This document shows, piece by piece, positions 26,659 to 36,277 of a stretch of DNA of 64,000 nt. Where the stretch lies: assembly GCA_018228705.1 (NCBI GenBank), contig CP073694.1, positions 620,001 through 684,000 on the forward strand, in the 5' to 3' direction. Made by a program: the position numbers and the translations under genes. Under the pieces are notes generated by a model. It did not search any database. It was not told the DNA's origin and saw nothing but the letters and a program-made list of their open reading frames with translations. The stretch is from Dysosmobacter sp. Marseille-Q4140. GTDB lineage: Bacteria > Bacillota > Clostridia > Oscillospirales > Oscillospiraceae. How positions within the stretch are numbered: position 1 is the stretch's first letter; each line of letters begins with the position of its first letter.

Positions 26659-29009
26659 TCATTGCCCGGCGCCGCTCCGGACGGCTTGATAACTTCGGAT
26701 AAAGGCGAGCGGGTCCTCCCGCCGGAGGTCGATCTGGTCGTTTTCCGTACCCAGAAGTATATACAAAGGTTTCTCGCCCGGAGTAAAGCTCCCGATCCAG
26801 ACAGAGAATGTTTTATCAATAGGATAAACCCGTATGTAAAGGCCGGATCCAACCTCTCTGGAGTCATATAGTTCAAAATCCTCCCAGGACAGACTCTCGC
26901 CCTTCTCCGACAGGGTTCGCACATCCTCCAGGGTCAGCCGGGGCTTTCCGGACTCCCCGGCAGGGCTGTCCGAATCGCTTTCAGGCCATTCCAACAGCTC
27001 CATGAGGGCACGAATACCGGATGCGGAGCTACCGGCCTCCGCAAAGCTCTCATACCCCAGAGACTGGAGATAGGCGTCGTTTTCAACGCTGGAGCCCGCA
27101 TAGCCGGCGGTCCCATCAGGCCCGGCGCATCCGATGTTGACCTCTGACAACTCCGGAACCAAAGCCAGCATCAGATCCGGAACGGCGTTCTGCATCGTCC
27201 GGAAAGCATCCTCGTCCGTCACCGCGTCATACCAGATCACAATTCCTGTTTTTGCATAGGGTGGGAAAGTATTTGTACCGCCAGGCCAGTACGCGCCGGT
27301 ATGCATGGCCGTCAAAAACTGCGGTTCCTCTGCCAGGTCGTAATACTGCAGTTCGTAGTCCCCGCAGGCAAATGCCCCCATGGCATCCAGCAGCGTGCGG
27401 AGCGCCGCCTGAGCACCATAGTCCTCCGGATCACGCAAAGTCTCCACCCGCAGGTCATACAGCATCTGAGCCAGGTCCAGCGGCAAATCCTGATAGATCT
27501 TTGCAGTCTCGGAAGAGATCGCCAGCCGGTACTGGATCACCGTATCATTGACCTTTGCCAAACTCCAGCCGTCGTGGTAAACACAGATTGCTCCATCCGT
27601 CTTCTGAGAGAACAGCACGCTGTACAGCACCACACTGTCCCCCGCGTCCAATGAATAGGTTGCTTGGGACGGGCCACTTGCAGGGTGCCGGAGCCTACCA
27701 CACTGCCCATCCCGGTATACCGAGTCCGGGGCAGCTGGTCCGTCCGCTCTTTCGTTGCTCCGTTTTCCTCACACCAGGTAGTCACCTCTCCGGAAAATCC
27801 TCCGGAGGGGAGGACCGACGACTGGGCCCGCAGGGTAAAGGTGCTCCTGTGGGACATCTCATCCCAGTCATCCTCCTGAAATCCCTCAAGCAGTATCGGC
27901 TCACCTGAAATCAGCCGCCCGTCCTGGTAGATCTCCTGGTAAACCGCATAAGAGCGAACCGGCGCTTTCAGCGTCATCGTCACTTCCACACCGTTTCCCA
28001 CCGCTTTTGTGTTGACCGTGCTTTTATTGTCAGCGTTGGTCCCGCACACCACCGCCAGAACAACCACCACCGCCGCGGAAAGGATCACCAGCCAGAGTTT
28101 GGCCTCCTTCCACCGCAAAACATTCTTTACCCGGTCCCGGGTGTCCCCCTCGCCGAAAGCCAGCGGCGCTCCGGCGATGATCTTCCGCCCGGTGGCCAAG
28201 CGCAGGAGGGACGCGGAGTAGTCTGCCCGGACGGCCTCGCCCAGCTTCTTCATCACCGCCTCGTCGCAGCTCATCTCCATATCCCGGCCCAGCAGCACGA
28301 ACATGAGCCACACCAACGGGTTGAACCAGTGAATGCAAAGGGCCAAAAACGCCAGCAGCTTCACCACATGGTCCAGCCGCCGGATGTGGTGGCGCTCATG
28401 GAGCAGGATGTACCCCCGCTCCCCCTCCGGCAGGGCGGAAGGCAGATAGATTTTCGGCCGGACCAGCCCCAGCACGAAGGGCGTGCTGATGTGGTCCGCC
28501 AGGTAGACACTCTTTTCCAGAGGCACCGCTCCCACCAGCCGCCGGCGCAGGCGGAGCAGGGACGCCACGCCGTAAATCACCAAGGCAGCCGTACCTGTCA
28601 TCCAAAGGATGGTGGCAATGGCCATGGGAGCCTCCAGGGGATCGGCCACCATCTGCTCCTCCCCCCGAGGCAGAGCCTCCGTGATAGCCTCGCCCACTCC
28701 GGGCACCGGCAGTGTCACCGATGGCTCTGGATTATGGACCACGTCCCGGGGTACATAAGCCGCCGCACTGGTGTGGGCTGTCACCTCCGTCACCGGCGTA
28801 TCCAGCAGTCCCATCAGGGAGATGCCCGCCGTCAACGACACTGGGCACAGCAGCCGGAACAGCACCACCAGCCACAGCGCGTAAGAACAGGCCCGAGGCG
28901 CCCGCCGCAGGGCCAGCCGGGCCAAACGGACCAGAACGATCACCACGCTGGCGGTCAGAGTCATGTTCAAAATGATGGGCAGCAGCTCATAAGCGAGGAA
29001 ATCTCCCAT
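26659..29009 (-). pseudogene. BlaR1/MecR1-family membrane metallopeptidase, broken by a frameshift
   Basis: M56-family sensor peptidase that normally senses wall stress or beta-lactams and relieves BlaI repression. The 5' part (29009 to about 27670) has four membrane segments, the zinc motif HERHH at about 204-208, MEMSCDEAV, and a last membrane segment before the extracellular domain. That frame then runs out into 40 out-of-place residues and stops at 27537. The natural continuation (ATYSLDAGDSVVLYS onward) lies in another frame and runs to 26659. Adding one C to the CCC run at 27666-27668 (minus strand) would join them into one protein of about 780 residues. Either a true mutation or a base-calling error. 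The start is ATG 29009, or GTG 29012, right after blaI. Confidence 0.75.
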
Positions 29010-29012
29010 CAC

Positions 29013-29375
29013 TCATCCCTCCCGGCTCTGGTCGATCAGCCTTTGCAGCTGAGTGATCTCCTCCTCGGACAGCTTCTTCCGGCTGGTGAATGCGGCGAGA
29101 AACGCCGGCAAGGACCCATCGAAGGTCTCCTCCACGAACCGCTCCGACTGCATGGCGTGGAATTCCTCCCGGGAAACAGCAGCAGTGACGGTGCCGCCAT
29201 CATTGCGGAACAGCCCCCGGTCGCAGAGTTTTTTCAGCACCGTGTAGGTGGTGGACTTTTTCCACGCCAATTCCTCCCGGCACAACTTCACCAGTTCTCC
29301 GGAAGTCAGAGGCTCGTGGCTCCAGATCAATTCCGCAAAGCGGCTCTCAATCATCCCCAGTTTCATTTCATCCAT
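29013..29375 (-). CDS. blaI: BlaI/MecI-family repressor
   Basis: Winged-helix repressor of about 120 residues. It shows the family's DNA-binding core (LGMIESRFAELIWSHEPLTSGELVKL, with KKSTTYTVLKKLCDRGL) and a C-terminal dimerisation region with the FLAAF and LSEEEITQL pattern. The ATG at 29375 follows AAAGGGGG. Its stop abuts the BlaR1-like gene, forming the usual blaI-blaR1 pair. Two dyads upstream look like its operators. No beta-lactamase gene is next to it, so its regulon lies elsewhere or is limited to itself. Confidence 0.9.
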   Translation of the reverse strand: MDEMKLGMIESRFAELIWSHEPLTSGELVKLCREELAWKKSTTYTVLKKLCDRGLFRNDGGTVTAAVSREEFHAMQSERFVEETFDGSLPAFLAAFTSRKKLSEEEITQLQRLIDQSREG

Positions 29376-29392
29376 ACCGATCCCCCTTTCAA

Positions 29393-29454
29393 GTCTATTG
29401 ATAATAGACCTATCTTTTGAAGGAAGTCTATCACAAGTAGACCGCATTTGTCAA
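29393..29454 (-). promoter_or_regulatory. blaI promoter with two BlaI-type operators
   Basis: Two related dyads lie upstream of blaI. One is GTCTATT-GAT-AATAGAC (29393-29409), the other GTCTA-N7-TAGAC (29426-29442). Their centres are 33 bases apart, about three helical turns. A TTGACA -35 on the minus strand (29449-29454) places the second dyad in the promoter and the first at the transcript start, which fits autorepression. Confidence 0.7.
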
Positions 29455-29685
29455 GCCGCATGCCGCTGTCAAGAGCGAGAGAGAAACTTGAGGCAAATAC
29501 AGTGCGCCGGACAGTCCCTCTTTTCCGTCCGGCGCACTGCAAATCCTGTTGTCTATCCGGCAAAAGCTCCCTGGCCAACCATTTTCAAAGTCGTTCCCGA
29601 GCCGTTTCATCCGGTCATCCGCACAACGCGCATTCGCGCCGCCAAGGAGGGATTCTCCAACGCATTCAGTCCCCACGCTTTCCGC

Positions 29686-30957
29686 CTAGACCGGTATGCA
29701 GGCCACCAGTTCGAACCGTCCGGCTTTCGCACCGGCCCCCAGAGTTCCGCCATAGCGGCCGGTGATCTCCCGCATACCAGGAAGCCCCAGACCGTGGGCG
29801 GTTTTGTCCGCCTTGGTGGTGGCGAGGTCCGGCGCCACTGCCTCCCCCAGGGCGTTTTCCACCCGCAGCATAAAAAGGCCCTTCTGGACCCGGCACCGGA
29901 CTGAGACGGTCTTGTCCTCCGCCCGGACCGCCGCCTCCATGGCGTTGTCCAGAGCGTTGCCCAGCAGGGCCGTCAGGTCCAGATCGGAAAGGGGCAGCTG
30001 TTCCGGCAGGGTCACGGAGAAGTCCGGGGTGAGGCCCGCCTGCCGCATAGCCTCCGCCTTGGCGGTCAGGACGGCGTTGGCGGTATCGTTTTCGCAGATC
30101 CGCCCGGCGCCGCTCAGAGCCGGGGAGCCGGCGAGCTCTTCCAGGTAGGAAAGCGCCCCTGCTGTGTCCCCCTGCTCCAGCCGTCCCCGGACTACGGTCA
30201 GGTGGTTCCGCAGGTCGTGGCGCAGCGTCCGCACCTGGCGCTCCTGCTGCCGCAGGCCCTGATAGTAGACCTCCCGCACCGAGGCCAGCTGGCTGGCCTG
30301 TTCCAGTTTCTCATGGTCCGAAAGCACCAGCACCGCCCGCAGCAGCATGACGGAGGTCAGCAGTACAAAGGGCAGCACCACCAGTCCCAGGTTCATGGCC
30401 TGCACGTATGCCGCAGGGGAGTCGTATTTCGTGTACGTCAGCAACACTACCGCCGCCAGGGCACAGAAGGGCATGGCGGCAAGGCCCAGGGCCAGGCGCC
30501 ACAGCCGGGACGACAATGTCACCGGCTCTGCCGGCAGACGGCGCCGCAGCAGAAGGTACAGTCCCCCGAACACCACCGGCCGGGCCAGCCGGGTCACGAC
30601 GTCATAGTCGTCCAGATCCCCCAGGTAGGTGTCCAGCAGAGCGCACACCGACATCACCAGGCAGAACACGATCAGGCTCATGGCGAGCCTGCCCACCCGG
30701 TCGCCCCGGGTGCACAGGAAGAACACCGCCAGAAAGACCGGCAGGGTGTAGAGCAGGTTGGGGTCCCCCACCCAGATCACCATGCCGCTGCTGCCGGTAA
30801 AAAGAAGCAGCAGAATGACCCGCCACCACCATCTTTTCCGCATAGAGAGGAAGGGCACGGACAGCCGGCAGATCACATACCCATTGAACAGAGCCAGAAC
30901 GTACCAGAGCCCGCCTTGCAGCAGCTGCCGCAGAAATTCCAGGAATCGTTCTCCCAT
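29686..30957 (-). CDS. GHKL sensor histidine kinase (AgrC/LytS-like)
   Basis: Membrane kinase of 423 residues. About six hydrophobic segments fill residues 15-210, followed by a coiled region, the phosphoacceptor His247 in LRHDLRNHL, and a GHKL ATPase (NALDNAMEAA, HGLGLPGMREI). This is the AgrC type that usually senses peptides or membrane-active compounds. It starts 3 bases after the stop of the LytTR regulator gene, with GAGGAATAGG as ribosome site. No agrB or agrD gene is seen nearby, so the cue may be an exogenous peptide, as suits the BceAB-like exporter further along. Confidence 0.92.
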   Translation of the reverse strand: MGERFLEFLRQLLQGGLWYVLALFNGYVICRLSVPFLSMRKRWWWRVILLLLFTGSSGMVIWVGDPNLLYTLPVFLAVFFLCTRGDRVGRLAMSLIVFCLVMSVCALLDTYLGDLDDYDVVTRLARPVVFGGLYLLLRRRLPAEPVTLSSRLWRLALGLAAMPFCALAAVVLLTYTKYDSPAAYVQAMNLGLVVLPFVLLTSVMLLRAVLVLSDHEKLEQASQLASVREVYYQGLRQQERQVRTLRHDLRNHLTVVRGRLEQGDTAGALSYLEELAGSPALSGAGRICENDTANAVLTAKAEAMRQAGLTPDFSVTLPEQLPLSDLDLTALLGNALDNAMEAAVRAEDKTVSVRCRVQKGLFMLRVENALGEAVAPDLATTKADKTAHGLGLPGMREITGRYGGTLGAGAKAGRFELVACIPV

Positions 30958-30960
30958 TTC

Positions 30961-31674
30961 CTATTCCTCCAGCTCTGCCCGGGTCAGGGCCAGCAGGGCA
31001 TCAAACAGGCAGGAGCGGCTGATGGGCAGACGGGTGCCGTCGGTCAGCACCGCCTCGCTGCCCTCCACCCGGTCCACCGCCGCCGCCCGGACCAGATACC
31101 GCTGGTGGAGCCGGACGAAGCCGCTTCCCACCTCCGCCGCTACGGCATCCAGTTTGCCGTAAAAGGTGTACTCCCGCCCTGACGTGACACACTTCACCTG
31201 CCGCCGGTCGGAGACGAAGTATAAAATATTGCCGATAGGGATGCGGTAGTGGGTGTCGCCGCTGCGGCAGACGTAGGCCCGGTCCAGCTCCCGGTACAGC
31301 GCCGCCTGGGCCCGGTCCAGCACCTCCTCCAGCTGTTCCGCCTTGGGCGGCTTCATCAGATATCCCAGGGCCCCCACGCTGTACCCGTCAAAGACATGGT
31401 CGGCATAGCCGGTGACGAACACCATCTGGAGCCCGCCGTCCGCGGCCCGGAGCCGCCGGGCGGTCTCCATGCCGTCCAGCTCCCCCATCTCCATGTCCAG
31501 AAACACCAGGTCCAGTTCCCCGGCGTGATGCCCCAGCCAGCGGAGCAGTCCCTCGCCGGAGGAGAACTCAAAAAACTGCCCCTCTATCCGCCGCCGCTCC
31601 AGCACCCGCTCCAGGGCAGAGCGAAGCACCAGCCGGGCGTCGTAAACATCATCGCAGATGCCGATGCGCAGCAT
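30961..31674 (-). CDS. LytTR-family response regulator (AgrA-like)
   Basis: Response regulator of 237 residues. The receiver has ICDD near the start, phospho-Asp60 in LVFLDMEMGELDG and Lys in YLMKPPK. The LytTR DNA-binding domain (about 135-237) shows ILYFVSDRRQVKCV, FYGKLDAV and FVRLHQRYLVR. GGAGGG precedes the ATG. It is co-transcribed with the GHKL kinase. LytTR proteins bind pairs of short direct repeats; targets might include the divergent TraX/ABC genes, but no clear repeat pair was found there. Confidence 0.94.
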   Translation of the reverse strand: MLRIGICDDVYDARLVLRSALERVLERRRIEGQFFEFSSGEGLLRWLGHHAGELDLVFLDMEMGELDGMETARRLRAADGGLQMVFVTGYADHVFDGYSVGALGYLMKPPKAEQLEEVLDRAQAALYRELDRAYVCRSGDTHYRIPIGNILYFVSDRRQVKCVTSGREYTFYGKLDAVAAEVGSGFVRLHQRYLVRAAAVDRVEGSEAVLTDGTRLPISRSCLFDALLALTRAELEE

Positions 31675-31695
31675 CCGTTTCCCTCCTTCTTCTCA

Positions 31696-31723
31696 GGCCC
31701 CGCCTTTGGGCGGGGCCTTTTTG
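31696..31723 (+). terminator. Terminator-like hairpin in the divergent region before the LytTR gene
   Basis: GGCCCCGCC, TTT, GGGCGGGGCC and then a T run, oriented as a plus-strand terminator although no plus-strand gene ends here. On the minus strand it is a stem in the 5' leader of the LytTR operon. Confidence 0.6.
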
Positions 31724-31925
31724 CGGGCCTCACCAGCCCGGCGCTGGGGCTATTTTACCATGAATGCCTCGTTTCTCCAAACCAAACTTGACGGCAAACG
31801 CGCCGTTTATGACATCCCGGCAGCGAAACATTCCAAATTTGACATCCTGCCTGCCGGGAATGACGGCCCCGTTTGCGGCGGTCATCCCGCCGCGGTAAGC
31901 TGGTGCCAACAAGGAGGGACACAAC

Positions 31926-32699
31926 ATGACCAACACCATCACCACCCCCCGCTCCAGGGTCTGGAGCGTTCTCACCACCCCGCCAGTGCTGCCCCAGGAG
32001 GGCCCACGGCTGAAAACCAACCTGGATACGGACCTTTTGAAGCTCATCGCCATCGTCTCCATGCTGATCGACCACATCGGCGGCGCCTTCTTCCCGGAGA
32101 TCGGCATTTTTCGCTGGATCGGACGGCTGGCTTTCCCCATCTTCTGCTACTGCCTGACAGTGGGTCTGCTGTACACCCGGAGTGTGAAGAAGTACCTGCT
32201 GCGGCTGGGGATCTTCGCCCTGGTGAGCCAGCCTTTCTATATCCTGGCCTTCCACCCGGTATCGGCGTTCTGGGAGAACCTCACCAACTGGAACATCTTC
32301 TTCACATTGTTCCTGAGCCTCCTGGCCATGGCCGGGCTCAAGGAGCGGAAATGGTGGCTCTTTGCCCTGGCGTTCTTCGCCGTCAGCTGGTGGAATTTCG
32401 ACTACTCCGGCACCGGCATTCAGCTGATGCTGATTTTCTATCTCTGCCGGAACCATCCCAAGGTGGGCGCGGCCCTCTACTGTCTGAGCTATCTTCCGGC
32501 TCTCTGGACCGGCTGGCCGGAGGACCCCTTGTGCCTGGCGGTGGGCGGATGGAGCGTGGATTGGTCCATCTTCGCCATCCTGGCGGCTCCGCTCATTTTC
32601 CTGCCCCTGCGGTCCCGGCTGAAGATCAACAAGTGGTTTTTCTATGCTTTTTACCCTGTCCACTTGGCGCTCATTGCCCTGGTGCGGAATCTCATGTGA
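31926..32699 (+). CDS. TraX-family membrane protein
   Basis: Integral membrane protein of 257 residues with about seven hydrophobic segments. TraX-like motifs are LKLIAIVSMLIDHIGG, RWIGRLAFPIFCYCL, NWNIFFTL and FFYAFYPVHLALI. TraX of the F plasmid acetylates pilin, and chromosomal Firmicute members belong to the acyltransferase-like TraX family with unknown targets. AAGGAGGG precedes the ATG. It is first in an apparent operon with the ABC exporter (21 bases on), so acylation of a surface molecule linked to peptide defence is conceivable but unproven. Confidence 0.85.
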   Translation: MTNTITTPRSRVWSVLTTPPVLPQEGPRLKTNLDTDLLKLIAIVSMLIDHIGGAFFPEIGIFRWIGRLAFPIFCYCLTVGLLYTRSVKKYLLRLGIFALVSQPFYILAFHPVSAFWENLTNWNIFFTLFLSLLAMAGLKERKWWLFALAFFAVSWWNFDYSGTGIQLMLIFYLCRNHPKVGAALYCLSYLPALWTGWPEDPLCLAVGGWSVDWSIFAILAAPLIFLPLRSRLKINKWFFYAFYPVHLALIALVRNLM

Positions 32700-32720
32700 A
32701 TTCTGAAAGGAATGACCAAT

Positions 32721-33464
32721 ATGCTGACAGTAAAAGACCTGCGCAAATCCTACCAGGTGGGAAAAAACACTTACGAAGTGCTCAAGGGCGTTTCCCTGGA
32801 GGTGGACAAGGGGGAGTTCGTGGCGGTCATGGGCCCCTCCGGGTCCGGCAAAACCACCCTTTTGAACTGCATCTCCTGCTACATCCCCTCGGACGCCGGT
32901 AGCATCTTGCTGGGCAACACGGAGCTGGCCCGGCTGGATGAAGATGCCCTGGCCCAGGTGCGCAACCGACAGCTGGGCTTTGTGTTCCAGGATTTCCTGC
33001 TGCTGGACGGCCTTACCGTCCGGGAGAACATTCTCCTGCCCGCCATCATCGGCGGTGCCGTCTCCGCCATGACGGAGGCCCGGGCGGACCAGCTGTGCGA
33101 CGTGTTCGGCATCTCCGCCATCCGGGACAAGTACCCGGCGGAGATCTCCGGCGGCGAGAAGCAGCGCACCGCCGTGGCCAGAGCCCTCATCAACCACCCC
33201 CTGCTGATCCTGGCCGACGAACCCACGGGAAACCTGGATTCCAAGTCCTCCCGGGCGGTGATCCGCTCCTTTGAGCAGGCCAGGTCCGTTCTGGAAGCCA
33301 CCATCTTCATGGTGACCCACGACTCCTTCGCCGCCTCCTTCTGCGACCGGGTGGTGATCCTCCGGGACGGCGTGGTGTGGAGGATCCTGGAGAAGGGCTC
33401 CCTGGAACGGAGCGCTTTTCAGGATCAGCTGCTCCAAGCCATCCGGGACATGGGTAAGGAGTGA
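32721..33464 (+). CDS. BceA-like ABC transporter ATPase
   Basis: ATPase of 247 residues of the MacB/BceA class. Walker A is GPSGSGKTT, the Q loop is in FVFQDFLLLDGLTV, the signature is ISGGEKQR and Walker B is LILADEPTGNLD. The ATG at 32721 is chosen because AAAGGA lies eight bases before it; an ATG three codons earlier overlaps the site. It is followed four bases later by the matching permease. In Firmicutes this pair typically removes bacitracin, lantibiotics or defensins from their targets and feeds signal to a neighbouring kinase. Confidence 0.92.
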   Translation: MLTVKDLRKSYQVGKNTYEVLKGVSLEVDKGEFVAVMGPSGSGKTTLLNCISCYIPSDAGSILLGNTELARLDEDALAQVRNRQLGFVFQDFLLLDGLTVRENILLPAIIGGAVSAMTEARADQLCDVFGISAIRDKYPAEISGGEKQRTAVARALINHPLLILADEPTGNLDSKSSRAVIRSFEQARSVLEATIFMVTHDSFAASFCDRVVILRDGVVWRILEKGSLERSAFQDQLLQAIRDMGKE

Positions 33465-33468
33465 GACG

Positions 33469-35595
33469 ATGCGGACATTTACTCAAGTGTACGCCGCCCT
33501 GCGGCGGAAAAACAAGGGACAGTACGCCCTGCTGAGCGGCTGCTGCTTTTTCTCGGTATTGCTGATCACCGCCTATGTGTGCATAATGCGCTCCCCCACC
33601 ATTCTCTCGGTGCTGCCGGAGGGGGGCGACAGCCGCAAGCAGGTGATGATGGTGTTCGTCCTGGCGGTCATTGGCTGCGCCGTGTTCACCACTTACGCCG
33701 CCGGACTGTTCTTCCGGCAGAAATCCCGGGAGACCGGTGTGTTTCTGGCGCTGGGAGCCTCCCGCCGGCAGCTGAAGGCGGAGCTGCAAAGGGATCTGGC
33801 AGCCATCGCCGTTGGCTCCTGCGCCGTTGGTGCCATTTTGGGCAAGCCTCTGGCCTGGGGACTCTGGCAGGTATTCCGAGCTCTGGTGGTGGATACAGAG
33901 GAGATGGATCTCTCCTTTGACCCGGCAGCCTACACCTATGCCTTGGCCTTTGCGGCCTATGTGACCGCTATGCTCTTCTTTCTGGGGGGCCGCTCCATCC
34001 GCAGGACCAACATCATCGACGTGGTTCAGGAATCCCACACCTCGGAGCCCATCCGGGCGGTAAAGCGCTGGTACGGCTGGACGGGTATCGTCCTGGCGGC
34101 TGTGGGCGGCTTCTGTGGCTATATCGCCCCGGCGGTGTTCATCCGTGGTCTCCACTGGTATCCTCCGGAGGGCCTCACCGCCGTTTTCTACCTGCCCGCG
34201 CTGGCGGGGCTGTATATGATTTTGCTCCACACCGTAGCCAACGGCTGGGGCGGCAGTCGACGCAGGTACAAGGACATCATCTCCGTATCCCAGATGCGTT
34301 TTCAGGGCCGCCAGACAGTGCGGAACATGCTTGTGATGACCGTGCTCATCGCCGGGGCCTACTTCGCCTCCTTTTACGCCCCCATGCTGGGCACCGGCAC
34401 TATGATGAGCTATGATGCCCGGCCGGTGGACTATGCCTATCACTTCCGCGCCGACCAGGACATTCCTCAGGAGGACGAGGTCCGCTCTCTGGCGGAGGAA
34501 TATGGCGTTGCCATTGCCTCTTGGACCCAGGCCCCCATGGCCCGGCTGGCAGTGGACGGAACCAGACATGTGGAAACCGAAGGAACTCTGGGCACCACTT
34601 GGGAGAGCGTTTACTATGAGCAGGCCGAATCCGACCTTTTCCTCTCCGAGTCCGCCTACAACGCCCTTACCGGAGAAGATCTGTACCTGCGGCCCGGGGA
34701 AATCGCGGGGATCATGGATGCCACTGGCGACGGCCAAGGTATTTTCGGCGGAGAGGTCACCCTGGTCACCAACCCCATCACCGGGCATCGCTGGCGGGTG
34801 ACCATGGCGGAGGACCTGCGCAATGACCTCCTCTTTGGCCGCTATGTGGTGGACGACGCCGACTACGAGGAGATGACCCGCGGCCTCCCCGACGACTGGC
34901 GGGAGGAGATGGTATTCTTCAACGTAGAAAACGACGAGGAGACCTATGGCTTCGCCAAGGCCCTCTTTTATGAGATCGTGGACTGCTCCGGTCCGGAAGT
35001 CGCGCTGTATGACAGCTTCGATCCCATTGTGCGGGAGATTGAGCTGACTGAGACCGGGGAGTACTTTCTGGACCCGGAGACCTGCGAAAAATATGGCTTT
35101 ACTCCCATCGACTACGGCCAGAGGGACAGCTCCAACTTCCGGATCTACTGGCAGTACATGCCCCAGTTCCGGGTACTGGACAAGGCGGACTTCGTCAAGA
35201 CTACGGCGGTATTCCTGGTGCTCTTTCTCTTTATCGCCATTGTGTGCTTTGCCGCCGTCATCGTCATCGCCTTTACCCGCTGCCTCACTATCGCCATCAC
35301 CAGCCGGCAAGTGTATGACGACCTGCGTCACCTGGGCGCGTCAAGGGAATATCTGTTTCGTTCTGCCCGCAGCCAGGTACGCCGGGTGTTTCTGGTTCCC
35401 GCGGTGACCGGCACCGCCTTGATCTACGGATTCTACATCATGATCATGTATTTCAACGACAGCCGTCTGACCGCAGGAGAGGCCGCCGGGCTTGGCAGCT
35501 GCCTGCTTCTGGTCCTGATTGTGTCTGTGGGGCTCTACGGAGTCTATCGCCTCACCCGCCGCAGCGTCTGCCGCAAATTGGGTATTTATTTATAG
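33469..35595 (+). CDS. BceB-like ABC transporter permease
   Basis: FtsX-type permease of 708 residues. Four N-terminal hydrophobic segments include an FtsX core with LGASRRQLKAEL. A large extracytoplasmic domain of about 220 residues (about 310-565) follows, and three C-terminal segments carry a second coupling motif, LGASREYLFRSARSQV. This layout matches BceB-type exporters, though 708 residues is on the long side. AAGGAG lies before the ATG. With the ATPase and nearby AgrCA-like pair it forms a likely antimicrobial-peptide sensing and resistance module. Classical BceS/BceR partners are absent; the local pair is Agr-type instead. Confidence 0.9.
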   Translation: MRTFTQVYAALRRKNKGQYALLSGCCFFSVLLITAYVCIMRSPTILSVLPEGGDSRKQVMMVFVLAVIGCAVFTTYAAGLFFRQKSRETGVFLALGASRRQLKAELQRDLAAIAVGSCAVGAILGKPLAWGLWQVFRALVVDTEEMDLSFDPAAYTYALAFAAYVTAMLFFLGGRSIRRTNIIDVVQESHTSEPIRAVKRWYGWTGIVLAAVGGFCGYIAPAVFIRGLHWYPPEGLTAVFYLPALAGLYMILLHTVANGWGGSRRRYKDIISVSQMRFQGRQTVRNMLVMTVLIAGAYFASFYAPMLGTGTMMSYDARPVDYAYHFRADQDIPQEDEVRSLAEEYGVAIASWTQAPMARLAVDGTRHVETEGTLGTTWESVYYEQAESDLFLSESAYNALTGEDLYLRPGEIAGIMDATGDGQGIFGGEVTLVTNPITGHRWRVTMAEDLRNDLLFGRYVVDDADYEEMTRGLPDDWREEMVFFNVENDEETYGFAKALFYEIVDCSGPEVALYDSFDPIVREIELTETGEYFLDPETCEKYGFTPIDYGQRDSSNFRIYWQYMPQFRVLDKADFVKTTAVFLVLFLFIAIVCFAAVIVIAFTRCLTIAITSRQVYDDLRHLGASREYLFRSARSQVRRVFLVPAVTGTALIYGFYIMIMYFNDSRLTAGEAAGLGSCLLLVLIVSVGLYGVYRLTRRSVCRKLGIYL

Positions 35596-36277
35596 TAATC
35601 CTACGCCATTTCCAAAAACAGCTCTGCACCACGTCTTTTTCGCTTGACGTCTATAATATGAATAGAACAACGGTGAGACCTTTCGTCCATTTCCCTCCTT
35701 TGCTATTTGTGCCAGTACAATTATGCTTACAAAATGTCGCAGATTCCCCGTCTTTCGCGCCATTATATTATTGTGGTATGTCGTATTACCCACCCGAATT
35801 ATAAACCCAGCCCCCAGGATTTTAGGTTGCCAAGCACTCTGCTAAAATCTAGAGCTATCACTGCCGTTACACATTTGCAAGGCTAAATACAGTTACATTT
35901 TCTGTAAGCTATAAGATCTCAAGTTTCTATGGCAAGTCGTTTTCAGATTCTGATAGTTTGTAATCCTCCATCTATTCATGAAAGCAATTTCGCGCTTAAC
36001 CTCTCTCCAAACGTATGAGCCCCGGCGTCCTATGGACGCCGGGGCTCTACGTATAGGCCCGCCTTATATTAGTTTCCTATTCCCATTCTCTCTCATTAAT
36101 AATACCTATTGCAATATGTAAGTGAATAGCATTTCCCATACATTCCTCTATTTTTAAGGTCAAATTAACACTAAAAAGCTCCAAAATTGTAACTTGACTT
36201 TGATATGTGAGCCAATCCTATCACTTAATTTTTCATTTTTTGCGCAGTGCACTTTTCCCAATATGTACCGTAGCATT
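35596..36277. other. AT-rich convergent intergenic region
   Basis: About 680 bases with no supported gene. Base composition drops sharply here relative to the exporter genes, marking the left edge of the more AT-rich block. The only clear structure is the hairpin at 36011-36053. Confidence 0.5.
36011..36053. terminator. Bidirectional hairpin between convergent genes
   Basis: Fourteen-base GC-rich arms (GAGCCCCGGCGTCC and complement) around TAT, with ACGTA/TACGT extending the stem after a small bulge. It lies between the BceB-like gene and the epimerase-like gene. Confidence 0.65.

Noticed and set aside
29448..29685. Small genes between blaI and the GHKL kinase gene
   Set aside because: Short frames without ribosome sites or recognisable features.
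36011..36053. Start of a CRISPR or repeat array
   Set aside because: The hairpin occurs once, without regularly spaced copies.
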